33,064 nt of DNA from Pyrodictiaceae archaeon (GCA_026986935.1 JALSNP010000062.1:1-33064); one strand, 5' to 3'. Shown: positions 22,362-30,848, counted from the first letter of the stretch. Notes: a model not told the origin generated them from the letters alone. Numbers and translations: made by a program.

Positions 22362-23626
22362 GTTTGTGCCCAAGCGGCGCAATAGACGAGTTCCTAGAAG
22401 ATCTTGGCTCGTATAAGCCAAAGGAGCACATTATTAGCTGTAATAAAGTTGTGGAGTTGATTAGGAAGTATGATGAGCCGATAATATTTCGTATAGATAA
22501 TAAGCCTTATACTTTTATATCTAATCTGGTTGCGGCACGAGGTAACTTGTATAGAGCGCTTAGAGCGAATAACGATAAAGAGGCTTATGAAAGGCTTATG
22601 AGAGCTGTTAGAGAGCCTGGCCGCCTTGTTTACGAGGACTTTAATAAGTATTTTCAATACCGTTCATCAAGTGTAGTAGATCTACCCGCCATAAGATTTT
22701 ATGAACGAGATGGCGGCGAATACATTTCGTCATCAATGTTCGTTGCATGCAGTGATGGTATCTGCAACGCCTCTATACACAGGATCATGGTCAATACGGA
22801 GCAAAACTACGCTGCAGCTCGGATAGTGCCGCGCCATCTTTACACACTACTGCGTGAGAAGGGCTCACTACCCGTAGCCATAAGTATAGGTACACATCCC
22901 TTAGTTCTCCTCGCTGCCGCTATGAGTCCTCCTCTAGGCTTCTTCGAATTAAATGTCGCAGCCTCTCTGCTGGGCGGATGTATGAGGGTATGCAAGACAC
23001 CGTATTTCGGCTTACCAGTTCCGTGCGGCTCCTCGCTAGTCGTCGAGGCTGTGCTTGGCCCTGAGCGTCGAAGAGAAGGGCCTTTCGTTGATTTATTGCA
23101 ATTATACGATCGTGTACGAGATGAGCCTGTACTCCACGTCAAAGCTATATATACTAATAAGGTGTATACACCGCTTATCCACGCGATTCTCCCCGGAGGC
23201 TATGAACACATGATTCTGATGGGGTTCCCACGGGAAGCAGCAATATACGAAGCAGTTTCACGGGCAATTCCACGAGTCCATAAGGTGAGGCTAACAAGAG
23301 GCGGAGGAATGTGGCTCCACGCGGTCGTATCCATAGAGAAAACACATGACGGTGACGGTAAGACAGCGGCTTTCGCCGCTCTTGCAGCGCACCCAAGCCT
23401 AAAACACGTAATAGTTGTCGATGAGGACATAGACCCGGATGATCCATGGGAAGTGGAGTGGGCCATAGCCACTAGGGTACAGGCAGACCGCGATGTCGTA
23501 ATAATAAGGAACTCGCGTGGTTCAACTCTCGACCCGAGCGCAGAGGAGGGGCTCACAGCCAAGATGATAATAGACGCGACCGCCCCCCTTTCTAGGAGAA
23601 AAGAGTTCGAGAGACCAAGGAGCTAG
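22358..23626 (+). CDS. UbiD-type decarboxylase (anhydromevalonate phosphate decarboxylase)
   Basis: UbiD family enzyme needing prenylated FMN. With aconitase X next door, the likely substrate is trans-anhydromevalonate 5-phosphate, decarboxylated to isopentenyl phosphate in the archaeal mevalonate route described for Aeropyrum. 422 aa from ATG 22358, in an ATGA overlap with the kinase gene and AAGGT 7 bases upstream. Family motifs are DLPAIRFYERDGGEYISS, the NTEQNYAAARI region, PVAISIGTHPLVLLAAAMS and VDEDIDPDDPWEVEWAIATR, which carries the acidic active-site residues. UbiX, which makes the cofactor, is not in the window. The specific substrate is inferred from context. Confidence 0.85.
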   Translation: MSLCPSGAIDEFLEDLGSYKPKEHIISCNKVVELIRKYDEPIIFRIDNKPYTFISNLVAARGNLYRALRANNDKEAYERLMRAVREPGRLVYEDFNKYFQYRSSSVVDLPAIRFYERDGGEYISSSMFVACSDGICNASIHRIMVNTEQNYAAARIVPRHLYTLLREKGSLPVAISIGTHPLVLLAAAMSPPLGFFELNVAASLLGGCMRVCKTPYFGLPVPCGSSLVVEAVLGPERRREGPFVDLLQLYDRVRDEPVLHVKAIYTNKVYTPLIHAILPGGYEHMILMGFPREAAIYEAVSRAIPRVHKVRLTRGGGMWLHAVVSIEKTHDGDGKTAAFAALAAHPSLKHVIVVDEDIDPDDPWEVEWAIATRVQADRDVVIIRNSRGSTLDPSAEEGLTAKMIIDATAPLSRRKEFERPRS

Positions 23627-23637
23627 GGTTCCGAGAC

Positions 23638-24831
23638 ATGTACTTATCTAAAGAGGAAGAAAGCATGCTTAATGGGGAGGAAGGAGAAGCAGCGAGGCTA
23701 GCGATGAAACTCGTAGTTAAGGTGGGAGAGGCTCTGGGAGCTGAGCGCCTGGTTAAGATAAGCCATGCGCATGCAAGCGGGATATCGTATGATAACATAG
23801 GCGATGCCGGGCTAGAGTTCTTAGAGAACCTATACAATGGCGGCGGAAGAGTAAGAGTATTCTCAACGTTCAACCCTGTAGGAATGTGTATAGGGCTAGA
23901 ACCTCCTCCGAGACTAAGAGAAGATCCTAATTTTGTCAAAAAACAGGTGAAAATAATTAAACTCCTAAGGCTTATGGGTTTCGAAGATAGCGTAACATGT
24001 ACGCCTTACCGTATAAGGACTCCCCGTCTCGGCGAGCACCTTGCCTGGGGGGAGTCAAGCGCTGTCGCAGCAGCTAACACCCTCTACGGCGCGCGTACTA
24101 ACCGCGAAGGTGGCCCCCTTGCTCTAGCAGCCGCTATTGTGGGGAGAACCTACTATTGGGGATTACACATAGAGGAGAACAGGCAGCCAACTATAAGGCT
24201 CCGTGTACCTGGCTTCAATATAGATGATGAGGTGACCGCGGGGCTCCTAGGGTACTACATGGGCATTAATATGAGCGATAACGTGCCGCTTGTCGATGCA
24301 AAAGTAACTAGTGAGCGCTATGTGATATCCATGTGTGCTGCGGCGGCGGCAAGTGGTAATATAGCTATGTGCTTAGTGAAAGGAGTATCGCCCGAATATC
24401 GCGAACCCAGAGACCCTATTGAGGGAGTAGAGGTAAGTTACTCGGATTTAACAAGTTTGAAGGAAACAATAGAATCAGCTAGCCTAGATGAAGCTGAGCT
24501 ATTCTTTACCGGTTGTCCTCACCACGATGTAGATCTCTTATTCCAGGTAGCAGAGTACTTATCCGCTAAGAACGTGGCAAAGCTGAAGAGAGAACTATGG
24601 ATAGCAATACCTGGCTATAGGGCTAGCAAGGTAAGAGACCTCGCAGATGCTCTTCGTCGCAAAAACGTATACGTAGTGCCTGGAACATGTATAGTGGTTT
24701 CAAGGCTCCGCGGAAAAGCTGACGCGATTGCAACTGATTCACTGAAGACAGCCTTTTACATGCCTCGTAGACACAACATAAGAGTCGCCTTAAGCACCAT
24801 ATGGGAATTCATAGACAAGTTTTCAGCATAG
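23638..24831 (+). CDS. Aconitase X large subunit (phosphomevalonate dehydratase)
   Basis: Catalytic subunit of the AcnX family; in archaea it dehydrates 5-phosphomevalonate to trans-anhydromevalonate 5-phosphate. 397 aa from ATG 23638. KISHAHASGISYDNIGDAGL opens the fold and GEHLAWGESSAVAAANTLYG with ARTNREGG is the AcnX signature. C121 (VTCTPY), C293 (FTGCPHHD) and C351 (PGTCIVV) are the probable iron-sulfur ligands. It follows the UbiD gene after 11 bases and precedes the small subunit after 33. Confidence 0.93.
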   Translation: MYLSKEEESMLNGEEGEAARLAMKLVVKVGEALGAERLVKISHAHASGISYDNIGDAGLEFLENLYNGGGRVRVFSTFNPVGMCIGLEPPPRLREDPNFVKKQVKIIKLLRLMGFEDSVTCTPYRIRTPRLGEHLAWGESSAVAAANTLYGARTNREGGPLALAAAIVGRTYYWGLHIEENRQPTIRLRVPGFNIDDEVTAGLLGYYMGINMSDNVPLVDAKVTSERYVISMCAAAAASGNIAMCLVKGVSPEYREPRDPIEGVEVSYSDLTSLKETIESASLDEAELFFTGCPHHDVDLLFQVAEYLSAKNVAKLKRELWIAIPGYRASKVRDLADALRRKNVYVVPGTCIVVSRLRGKADAIATDSLKTAFYMPRRHNIRVALSTIWEFIDKFSA

Positions 24832-24864
24832 CTAGGCACCAATAGGAGCCCTAGGTGTAGCGCC

Positions 24865-25254
24865 TTGGAGATAGTGGTGAAGCTACGCGGATACGTGGAA
24901 GGCGTGGCAGAGGCCCCCCTCGTTGTAGTGAAGCACCGTATATCATTTTACGGAGAGGTTCACGAGGGTAAACTAGTTGATGGCCGCGCACTAGCTAATA
25001 GAATACTAGTAGCTGAAGGTACACGTGGAAGCACTGTAGCCCCTTACATAATCTATGGATTAAGCAAAAAAGGACAAGCCCCTAAAGCTATAGTTGTTAG
25101 CAAAATCGAGCCAATGCTTGTAGCGGGCTGCGTTATGGCATCTATTCCACTAGCAGGAGGGCTTCCAAGAAACATCATTGATAAATTGAGAGATGGATGC
25201 AAAGGCAAGCTTGTAGTAGAACCGCCTTCAGCCCAAATGATCATAACATGCTAA
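24865..25254 (+). CDS. Aconitase X small subunit (phosphomevalonate dehydratase)
   Basis: DUF126/AcnX swivelling domain, partner of the large subunit. 129 aa from TTG 24865. Diagnostic parts are VHEGKLVDGRALANRILV, the nucleotide-like loop AEGTRGSTVAPYIIYGL, and the end LRDGCKGKLVVEPPSAQMI. In many organisms the two AcnX parts are fused; here they are separate, as in other archaea. The gene ends the operon and meets the Zn-ribbon gene tail to tail with a 4-base overlap. Confidence 0.92.
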   Translation: MEIVVKLRGYVEGVAEAPLVVVKHRISFYGEVHEGKLVDGRALANRILVAEGTRGSTVAPYIIYGLSKKGQAPKAIVVSKIEPMLVAGCVMASIPLAGGLPRNIIDKLRDGCKGKLVVEPPSAQMIITC

Positions 25255-25655
25255 TCCTTCTCATCTTTAACCTCCTCTTTAACACTCCTAGCCCTCTCAG
25301 CAGTCTTCATTGTAGCTAATATGCGCTCAGTACGCTCCAATACGTCAAGCCACTTACCCAGCTCGGCAATCCCCTCGGCGCCCCTCTCCATAGCCCTAGC
25401 TATCTCCTCGGCTGCGAGTCTCTCCAGACGCTCTAGTACACCCTGAACAGTTATCCTCGTCACTTCGCTCTCAGTTTTAACGATATAAACCCTGCCATGA
25501 ACAGGGCAAATAACCTCTCCACTTCTAAGCCTAAATAATGGCAATCCGCATATAGGGCATCTCTCTGAAAGCATTGTAGCACCAGCACGTAACAAATCAG
25601 CCATCTTCTTAATCACGTCCTGGTTCTTATTCCCCTCTTCACGTCTAAAGCTCAA
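25251..25655 (-). CDS. Sjogren/scleroderma autoantigen-1-type zinc-ribbon protein
   Basis: Archaeal member of the SSSCA1 (p27) family, role unknown. 134 aa from TTG 25655. The conserved start MADLLRAGATMLSERCPICG leads to PLFRLRSGEVICPVHGR, giving a zinc ribbon (Cys pair, then Cys and His), and a long charged helical tail rich in Glu and Arg follows, probably a coiled coil. Starts at 25682 or 25679 lie upstream of the transcript start predicted from the TATA at 25702-25695, so a start at or after 25664 is preferred. It diverges from the UPF0147 gene. Confidence 0.8.
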   Translation of the reverse strand: MSFRREEGNKNQDVIKKMADLLRAGATMLSERCPICGLPLFRLRSGEVICPVHGRVYIVKTESEVTRITVQGVLERLERLAAEEIARAMERGAEGIAELGKWLDVLERTERILATMKTAERARSVKEEVKDEKD

Positions 25656-25694
25656 AACGCACACCCAACTACTTATCAACACTTGAAGCGGTAC

Positions 25695-25712
25695 GTATAA
25701 ACTAGATTCTAG
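25695..25712. promoter_or_regulatory. Shared promoter between divergent genes, with palindrome
   Basis: GTATAAAC (25695-25702) reads as a TATA box in both directions (GTTTATAC on the minus strand), about 25 bases from plausible transcript starts on each side. The overlapping palindrome CTAGA-T-TCTAG (25702-25712) could be an operator. Confidence 0.45.
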
Positions 25713-25740
25713 GAAAAAGGGGAATGCACGGCAGAGGTAA

Positions 25741-25791
25741 AGCCCCTCGGGGGCTCCAAAACAGCCCGAGATAATTACCGCGAGGGGTGAT
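25741..25791 (+). promoter_or_regulatory. Structured leader with alternative hairpins and RBS of UPF0147 gene
   Basis: Three stems compete. Stem A: AGCCCC 25741-25746 with GGGGCT 25750-25755, loop TCG. Stem B: CTCGGG 25746-25751 with CCCGAG 25765-25770. Stem C: CCCCTCG 25743-25749 with CGAGGGG 25781-25787. Stem C covers the Shine-Dalgarno GAGGGGTGAT (25782-25791), which sits 6 bases before ATG 25798, so A or B would free the RBS. The layout is that of a translational switch; no known riboswitch class is recognised. Confidence 0.5.
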
Positions 25792-25797
25792 TAGATA

Positions 25798-26070
25798 ATG
25801 GCGGCCCCCATATATGATAACCAGGCAAAGATAAGACAAGCCATAGTAATGCTTATGAGAATAATAAATGATACAGCTGTTCCTAGGAATATAAGAAGAG
25901 CAGCAACAGAGGCAATTAAACAACTACGCGATGAATCAATAAGCCCTGCTGTAAGAGCAGCTAATGCAATAAGCATTCTCGATGAAATAAGCCAGGACCC
26001 CAATATGCCCATCTACGCGAGAACAATAATATGGAACGTCATAACATTGCTTGAAACAGTAAAGGACTAA
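25798..26070 (+). CDS. UPF0147 family protein
   Basis: Small all-helical archaeal protein of unknown function, 90 aa from ATG 25798, the family's usual length. The repeated pattern of helices and DP/VP turns (DTAVPRNIRRAATEAIKQL, then SPAVRAANAISILDEISQDP and MPIYARTIIWNVITLLE) suggests a HEAT/ARM-like arrangement. The leader can fold into competing hairpins that hide or expose the RBS, so expression may be controlled in translation. Confidence 0.92.
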   Translation: MAAPIYDNQAKIRQAIVMLMRIINDTAVPRNIRRAATEAIKQLRDESISPAVRAANAISILDEISQDPNMPIYARTIIWNVITLLETVKD

Positions 26071-26161
26071 TCACCTACTATTAGAGAACAAAATACAAAT
26101 ATGTTTTGTTTTATAAGATAAGTTTCTTGCCAGCTTATTATATCTTAGTCAAACAACTATT

Positions 26162-26365
26162 TTAAACAATTATCTCTATTACCTGTGCCCGTGGATCGTA
26201 CCTGGGCTCAGCGTGTACCTCGGGTATCTTTATTCCCTCTTTTCGTAGCAAATGCTCTATAGCCGCTCTAATGACCTCGCTTCTTGACATTCCTTTCATC
26301 TTCGCATAGGTATCAAGAACTCTTAACAGCTCCTCGTCTAGTTTAAATGTGACTATGCGCTGCAT
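26162..26365 (-). CDS. Ribbon-helix-helix (CopG-type) regulator
   Basis: 67 aa from ATG 26365, with GGGGAGA upstream. The N-terminal strand MQRIVTFKLDEELLRVLDTY and the helix-turn-helix part MSRSEVIRAAIEHLLRKEG form a standard RHH dimer fold that binds DNA by the strand. The C-terminal PRYDPRAQVIEIIV could be a ligand or partner segment. No toxin gene adjoins it, so it looks like an orphan regulator or antitoxin. The promoter contains a tandem 7-base repeat that may be its own operator. Confidence 0.88.
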   Translation of the reverse strand: MQRIVTFKLDEELLRVLDTYAKMKGMSRSEVIRAAIEHLLRKEGIKIPEVHAEPRYDPRAQVIEIIV

Positions 26366-26384
26366 AACATATCTCCCCTACTTA

Positions 26385-26401
26385 TAGTGTTACCTAGTGT
26401 T
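26385..26401 (-). promoter_or_regulatory. Tandem repeat at the promoter of the RHH gene
   Basis: TAGTGTT at 26385-26391 and 26395-26401, start to start 10 bases, one helical turn apart. On the minus strand this reads AACACTA GGT AACACTA and runs into the TATA-like CTATAAGTA. RHH proteins often bind such direct repeats, so autorepression is likely. Confidence 0.5.
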
Positions 26402-26552
26402 GACAGAATATAGAAGGAGGTATGGATGAGTGCTCCATAGGGGGAGGGGGCTAAGCGTAACTAAACCAACCTACACGATATTATCGATTTTATCAGTAAA
26501 GGTACTTAGATGCGATTCTGGAGTATAATCCATGAATGTAGGGAAGGTCTTA

Positions 26553-26640
26553 TGGTGCGGGGGGTGGGATTTGAACCCACGCAGGCCTACGCCAGCGGGT
26601 CCTGAGCCCGCCCCCTTTGACCTGGCTCGGGCACCCCCGC
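26553..26640 (-). tRNA. tRNA-Leu (CAG)
   Basis: Class II tRNA with a long variable arm, 88 bases with the encoded CCA (26555-26553). Acceptor GCGGGGG (26634-26640) pairs with CCCCCGC (26557-26563); the discriminator is A (26556). The anticodon stem GCGGG/CCCGC encloses CTCAGGA with anticodon CAG. The T arm is GTGGG TTCAAAT CCCAC. No intron. It is followed downstream by about 190 bases without a gene, to the RHH gene. Confidence 0.95.
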
Positions 26641-26721
26641 GCCCTCTTGGCCCAGTGCTCACCGTGTTTTCTACTACTAGTGGCTACGGGTATAGGGTTT
26701 TTGTGGCTGACTCTCTTGGCT

Positions 26722-28140
26722 CTATTTTTGGCTAGCTAGTCTTTTTGCTTCTTCAAGGGCCTTCTCATACATTGCTGCGGTTATGATGCCTTTTCTAAAG
26801 ATTTGATCAAGTAAATCTTGGTCTATTATCTGGGTTTCTCCCTGTGGGTTTTTGATAACGTCTATTTCTAGGTCTAGGTACATTATTCCCTCCTCGGTGA
26901 GCTCTGGTGGCGTGTTTATGTTTATGTAGACCCCTTTTAGTTCTCCATTTGCGGAGTAGTATGTGTGTCTTATTACCCACTCCTTGGTGTTGATCTCCGT
27001 TATTATGCGGTCCCCGGGTTCTTTCTCTATGTTTAGCCCGTCGTATACACCTTTACTATGTATTATCCGTTCAAGGATCATTATAATACTATCCCGGTCT
27101 CTATATATGTTTTTCAACCTTGCATTACCAAGCTCTATTATTTCCGCGCTTGGCTTTATGTGAAGGATTTTTATGCGGTGTTTTTGCCTATAGTGCTCCA
27201 TTATGGTGTCTGTGAGAGCTTCTACAAGCGCGTCCTCGCTTACGCCTCTCTGCTTCAACTTCTCAGCGTAGTCAACAATGGCTGAGAATGAGGGGAGATT
27301 ACTTTTTACCGAGTGATGAAGTCTTATTGTTGGAGTTACTTCGTCGCGTACGCGGTCTAAATACTCTTTGTCAACACTGCTTAGCCTTGCTAGGGCTACG
27401 AGTTCTCCCTTACTATATTGTTTCCCAGCGTCCCCGTGCTCGGCCTCATGTTTTATCCTCTCAAGAGACCTTATTAGCTCCTCTAAATGTTTTCGAAGAG
27501 TTTCTTCATCGGCGAACTGGCTGCTGCTACGCCAATGAACGCTAAGCCCCTTTGACGTAGCTATCGAGGCTAGGGCTACTAGTTCTGCCTTCTTAGCAGT
27601 ATTCCTCACGTGCTCGCTTACCGTGACCCGCGGCTTCTCAGCGGCCTCGTAGACTATGGCATAATCCCCTATTATGCGCGCCCCAGGGACCAGTCTAGGT
27701 TTCTCATAAGGTTTTACACCGGGTCTTACCACTGACGCCACGAGTTGCTCGTTCTCCCTACAATTCGTGGCTAAGAGTTCTGCCTCGATGCCTCCAGCAT
27801 CCACGATACATGTGTTTTCATCTCTCCTTATTACTAGTACTTTGATAGTGCTGTGTAACGCTAGGGGCGAAACCCAGTAGAAGGAGTATTTAAGATGTCT
27901 TTGTAGAGCCGAAAGAACCCTATCAGCTTTCCCCTCGTAACCTATTACTAGTACCTCGTTGGGGTCGCGGTCATTTGTCTTTATAGTTACATCGGCTGGT
28001 AGTTTTAGGTCAGGTAGTTTGAATCTCTCAGCTATTATGCGAGAGGGTTGAACTATTTGGAACCCCTCGTCTAGGGCTATCTTTGTCAGCGCGGTCGCGT
28101 ATATGCCCCTGATCCTGACCCTGATTAATGATTGTTGCAC
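26722..28140 (-). CDS. FAU-1/RNase E-G-like RNA-binding protein (DUF402)
   Basis: Archaeal FAU-1 family, 472 aa from GTG 28140. An N-terminal S1-like domain with RVRIRGIYATALTKIALDEG precedes the RNase E/G-type core (about 100-290, with VDAGGIEAELL and SEHVRNTAKKAELVALA). The C-terminal DUF402 domain (about 330-440) includes VIRHTYYSANGELKGVYINI followed by NTPPELTEEG. Family members cut RNA and take part in 5S rRNA maturation. GTG 28140 is favoured over 28167 because GGGGG lies 6 bases before it and the TATA (AAATATA, 28175-28169) puts the transcript start near 28147. Confidence 0.88.
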   Translation of the reverse strand: MQQSLIRVRIRGIYATALTKIALDEGFQIVQPSRIIAERFKLPDLKLPADVTIKTNDRDPNEVLVIGYEGKADRVLSALQRHLKYSFYWVSPLALHSTIKVLVIRRDENTCIVDAGGIEAELLATNCRENEQLVASVVRPGVKPYEKPRLVPGARIIGDYAIVYEAAEKPRVTVSEHVRNTAKKAELVALASIATSKGLSVHWRSSSQFADEETLRKHLEELIRSLERIKHEAEHGDAGKQYSKGELVALARLSSVDKEYLDRVRDEVTPTIRLHHSVKSNLPSFSAIVDYAEKLKQRGVSEDALVEALTDTIMEHYRQKHRIKILHIKPSAEIIELGNARLKNIYRDRDSIIMILERIIHSKGVYDGLNIEKEPGDRIITEINTKEWVIRHTYYSANGELKGVYININTPPELTEEGIMYLDLEIDVIKNPQGETQIIDQDLLDQIFRKGIITAAMYEKALEEAKRLASQK

Positions 28141-28168
28141 GTTGGTCCCCCATCTAGTATGGGGCACG

Positions 28169-28175
28169 TATATTT
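28169..28175 (-). promoter_or_regulatory. TATA box of the FAU-1 gene
   Basis: AAATATA on the minus strand, about 25 bases before the expected transcript start; it decides the start at 28140. Confidence 0.45.
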
Positions 28176-28279
28176 GTCGACGTCTTATTTCTATGGCGTG
28201 ATGGGTAAGCGATAGTGGTAACCATTTCGTATCTACGCGTAATTACTTGTTAGCATGTTTTTGGAAAAATGATGTGTGT

Positions 28280-28882
28280 TCATTGTTTGATGGCTTTTCT
28301 GGCTAGCTCGGCGCCGTTATGAAGGGCGGCAATGTTTTGTCGCGCTGCCTTACCTAGTACGCTCTGTATAGCTTTCTCGGCTGAACTCATATCTATATAG
28401 TCTCTGAACGCCCCAGCCTCTATCGCGGCGCCTAGGAGCATCATGTTGGCTACGCGTACATCTCCTGTCTCAAGCGCTTTCTGAGTCGCAGGTATAATGA
28501 CTAGGGAGCCTGCTCTCTCCTTAATGGTTGAGACTAGTTCATCTGTGCTTGGAACCTTTATGCCTGGGAGCGGTGGTGGAACCAGGTAATCGTTTACTAC
28601 TGCTATAGAGTCCCTTGCTAAGTAATGAGAATACCTCGCGGCCTCTATGAGCTCCATCGATAATAGTACATGTGCTGCACCGGGCGGTATGAGAGGAGCG
28701 TCCGCGTTACCTAGCCTCACATGCACTATGACTGTTCCTCCTCTCTGGCTAAGCCCATGGGTCTCAGCGACTATCGCGTTGATGCCGCGTATGAGAGCGG
28801 CCTCAGCTATCACTCGTGCTAGTGTTATTTGTCCCTGCCCCCCTACTCCCGTGACTACTATGTTCAATGCATCTTTTTGCAT
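28280..28882 (-). CDS. iorB: Indolepyruvate:ferredoxin oxidoreductase beta subunit IorB
   Basis: Gamma-type domain subunit of the 2-keto acid oxidoreductase that oxidises aryl pyruvates, formed from aromatic amino acids, to aryl-acetyl-CoA with reduction of ferredoxin. 200 aa from ATG 28882. VVTGVGGQGQITLARVIAEA (9-28) and ETHGLSQRGGTVIVHVRLG are the POR-gamma signatures; ELIEAARYSHYLARDS follows. It lies 13 bases after iorA and is co-transcribed. Confidence 0.94.
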   Translation of the reverse strand: MQKDALNIVVTGVGGQGQITLARVIAEAALIRGINAIVAETHGLSQRGGTVIVHVRLGNADAPLIPPGAAHVLLSMELIEAARYSHYLARDSIAVVNDYLVPPPLPGIKVPSTDELVSTIKERAGSLVIIPATQKALETGDVRVANMMLLGAAIEAGAFRDYIDMSSAEKAIQSVLGKAARQNIAALHNGAELARKAIKQ

Positions 28883-28895
28883 AGTCTATCACCTC

Positions 28896-30848
28896 TTATT
28901 GCTCTGGTTTAGCGGTTCTCATGATCTTAAACCATTCAGGGTTAAGCTCACTTACTGGCTCGAACGCGTTGAATGGACAGATTTGTGCACAGACACCGCA
29001 TCCCGTGCAGAGCGCTGGATCTATCTCGGCCTTCCTGTCTTCTCTACGAAGTATCGCGGGGCAGTTGAACACTGTATAGCAGATTCCGCAGCCAGTGCAT
29101 TTATCTATGTTCACTCGGTAAATTACTGGCTTTATGCCTCTGCGATACGCTGCCCGTAGCGCGACAAGTATACATGCTCCCTTAGCTATCAGGACGGCTG
29201 GTTTCTTTTCCTCTTTGACGTACCTGAGCGCCTCTAGTAGCTTTGCCTCAGAGTCCTTGACATCGAACGGGTCCGCTACAAGAACCTTCCCTACCCCAAC
29301 TCCGCGTGCAACACTCTCAATGCTCATCGCGTAGCCTGGTTCACCTATCGCCCTTATCCCGGTACCTGGGTGCGGCTGGTGCCCAGTCATCGCAGTAGTA
29401 TGGTTATCTAGTACTATGACGAGTAACGGCGCGTTGTTGTAGACGGCGTTGAGCAGTGGTGTTATACCGCTATGGAAGAAGGTAGAGTCGCCTATGATGG
29501 CTATGGTTATATCGCTGTCTCCGCGAAGTACGTGCGCGAAGCCGTTACCAGCGCCTATGCTTCCCCCCATCTCTATTATAGTATCCTGTACATGGAATGG
29601 TGGTAACACTCCGAGACTGTAGCAGCCGATATCACCGCTATAGACTGGTTTCAGTCTCAGCTTGTTGACGGCTCGTCGTAGCGCGTAGAAGAAGCCGCGA
29701 TAGGGGCACCCGGGGCACAGTACTGGCGGTCTTGGTGGCAGCTTTTCTTCGACGCTTGTAGGCGGGTCTACGGCCCATTTAGGCGGCTCCTTGCCCACTA
29801 GCTTGCTCAGCGCGTTGACAACTTTCTCCAGTCCTAGCTCCCCGTAGCGCGGTAATAGGTTGTCGCGTTTACCCAGTATTCTTGCTCTAAGGCCCTCCTC
29901 TTGGGCTATCGTCTTGAGCTGGATTTCAGCGACCGGGTCCCCCTCCTCGACGACGAGTACTGTGTCGTGGCCCAGTATCTTCTCCGCCATAGGCCTGGGG
30001 AATGGCACGCTTGTGGCTATTTTATAAACCGTTACATCGTCTTCAACACCTAGGATGCGTGCAGCTTCCCTAGCGTAGCGATACCCAAGCCCTACCCCGA
30101 CTATAGCGAGCGAGCCGCTGCCCTCAGTCCCGTTAAGAGGAAAGCTAGCCAGTTCGACTGATATCTTGTCCCAGAACTCTAGTAGCTCTACTCTCTTCCT
30201 CCTCGCATACTGTGGCACAAGGGTCCAGCGCGAGGGATCCTTGTGGAACTCGCCTCTAGGCTCAAGCCGATCCACTGGTATCTCGCCAGTATCCACGGGC
30301 ACTCTTGTATGTGCGATCCTTGTGGTCGTTCTCAGAATGAATGGTCTCTTGTACTTCTCGCTATACAGGAGGGCTAGCTTCGCGGCCTCCTTTGCATCCT
30401 GTGGACCCGTTGGCTCTACTACTGGTATATAGGCATGCAACCCGTACCAACGATTATCTTGCTCGTTTTGGCTACTCCACATCCAGGGATCATCGGCTGA
30501 GACCACTACGAGCGCGCCATCAACGCCTAGATAGGCGCTGCTAAAGAAGGGATCAGCGGCCACATTTAGCCCGACATGCTTCATCGCAGCCATTGACCTA
30601 GCGCCGGCGATTGCTGCCCCAAGAGCAGCCTCGAGCGCCACCTTCTCGTTAACGCTCCACTCGACGTACGGTTTTCCACCCAGCAACTTGGCAGCCGTTG
30701 AGAGAGCCTCTACGATCTCTGTGCTAGGGGTCCCGGGATAAGCGGCAGCAAATTGTAGCCCTGCTTCTAGGAAGCCACGAGCTATGGCAACGTTGCCTAG
30801 CATTATCACGCGTTTCCCGGGGGGTGAGAGAACCTCTCTATGAGCCAA
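28896..30848 (-). CDS. iorA: Indolepyruvate:ferredoxin oxidoreductase alpha subunit IorA
   Basis: Catalytic TPP-dependent subunit, 650 aa from TTG 30848. The pyrimidine-binding domain starts with MLGNVAIARGFLEAG and YPGTPSTEIVEAL. The central CPGCPYRGFFYALRRAVNK leads to the TPP-binding domain with SGDIGCYSLG and the IGDSTFFHSGITPLLNAVYN segment. Two 4Fe-4S clusters close the C-terminus (CTGCGICYTVFNCP and CTGCGVCAQICP). The pair points to peptide or amino-acid fermentation, as in Hyperthermus and Pyrococcus. Confidence 0.95.
   Translation of the reverse strand: MAHREVLSPPGKRVIMLGNVAIARGFLEAGLQFAAAYPGTPSTEIVEALSTAAKLLGGKPYVEWSVNEKVALEAALGAAIAGARSMAAMKHVGLNVAADPFFSSAYLGVDGALVVVSADDPWMWSSQNEQDNRWYGLHAYIPVVEPTGPQDAKEAAKLALLYSEKYKRPFILRTTTRIAHTRVPVDTGEIPVDRLEPRGEFHKDPSRWTLVPQYARRKRVELLEFWDKISVELASFPLNGTEGSGSLAIVGVGLGYRYAREAARILGVEDDVTVYKIATSVPFPRPMAEKILGHDTVLVVEEGDPVAEIQLKTIAQEEGLRARILGKRDNLLPRYGELGLEKVVNALSKLVGKEPPKWAVDPPTSVEEKLPPRPPVLCPGCPYRGFFYALRRAVNKLRLKPVYSGDIGCYSLGVLPPFHVQDTIIEMGGSIGAGNGFAHVLRGDSDITIAIIGDSTFFHSGITPLLNAVYNNAPLLVIVLDNHTTAMTGHQPHPGTGIRAIGEPGYAMSIESVARGVGVGKVLVADPFDVKDSEAKLLEALRYVKEEKKPAVLIAKGACILVALRAAYRRGIKPVIYRVNIDKCTGCGICYTVFNCPAILRREDRKAEIDPALCTGCGVCAQICPFNAFEPVSELNPEWFKIMRTAKPEQ

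Noticed and set aside
26532..26735. Open frame of 67 codons across the tRNA-Leu gene
   Set aside because: Antisense to a well-formed tRNA; GC-rich stems give a chance open frame.
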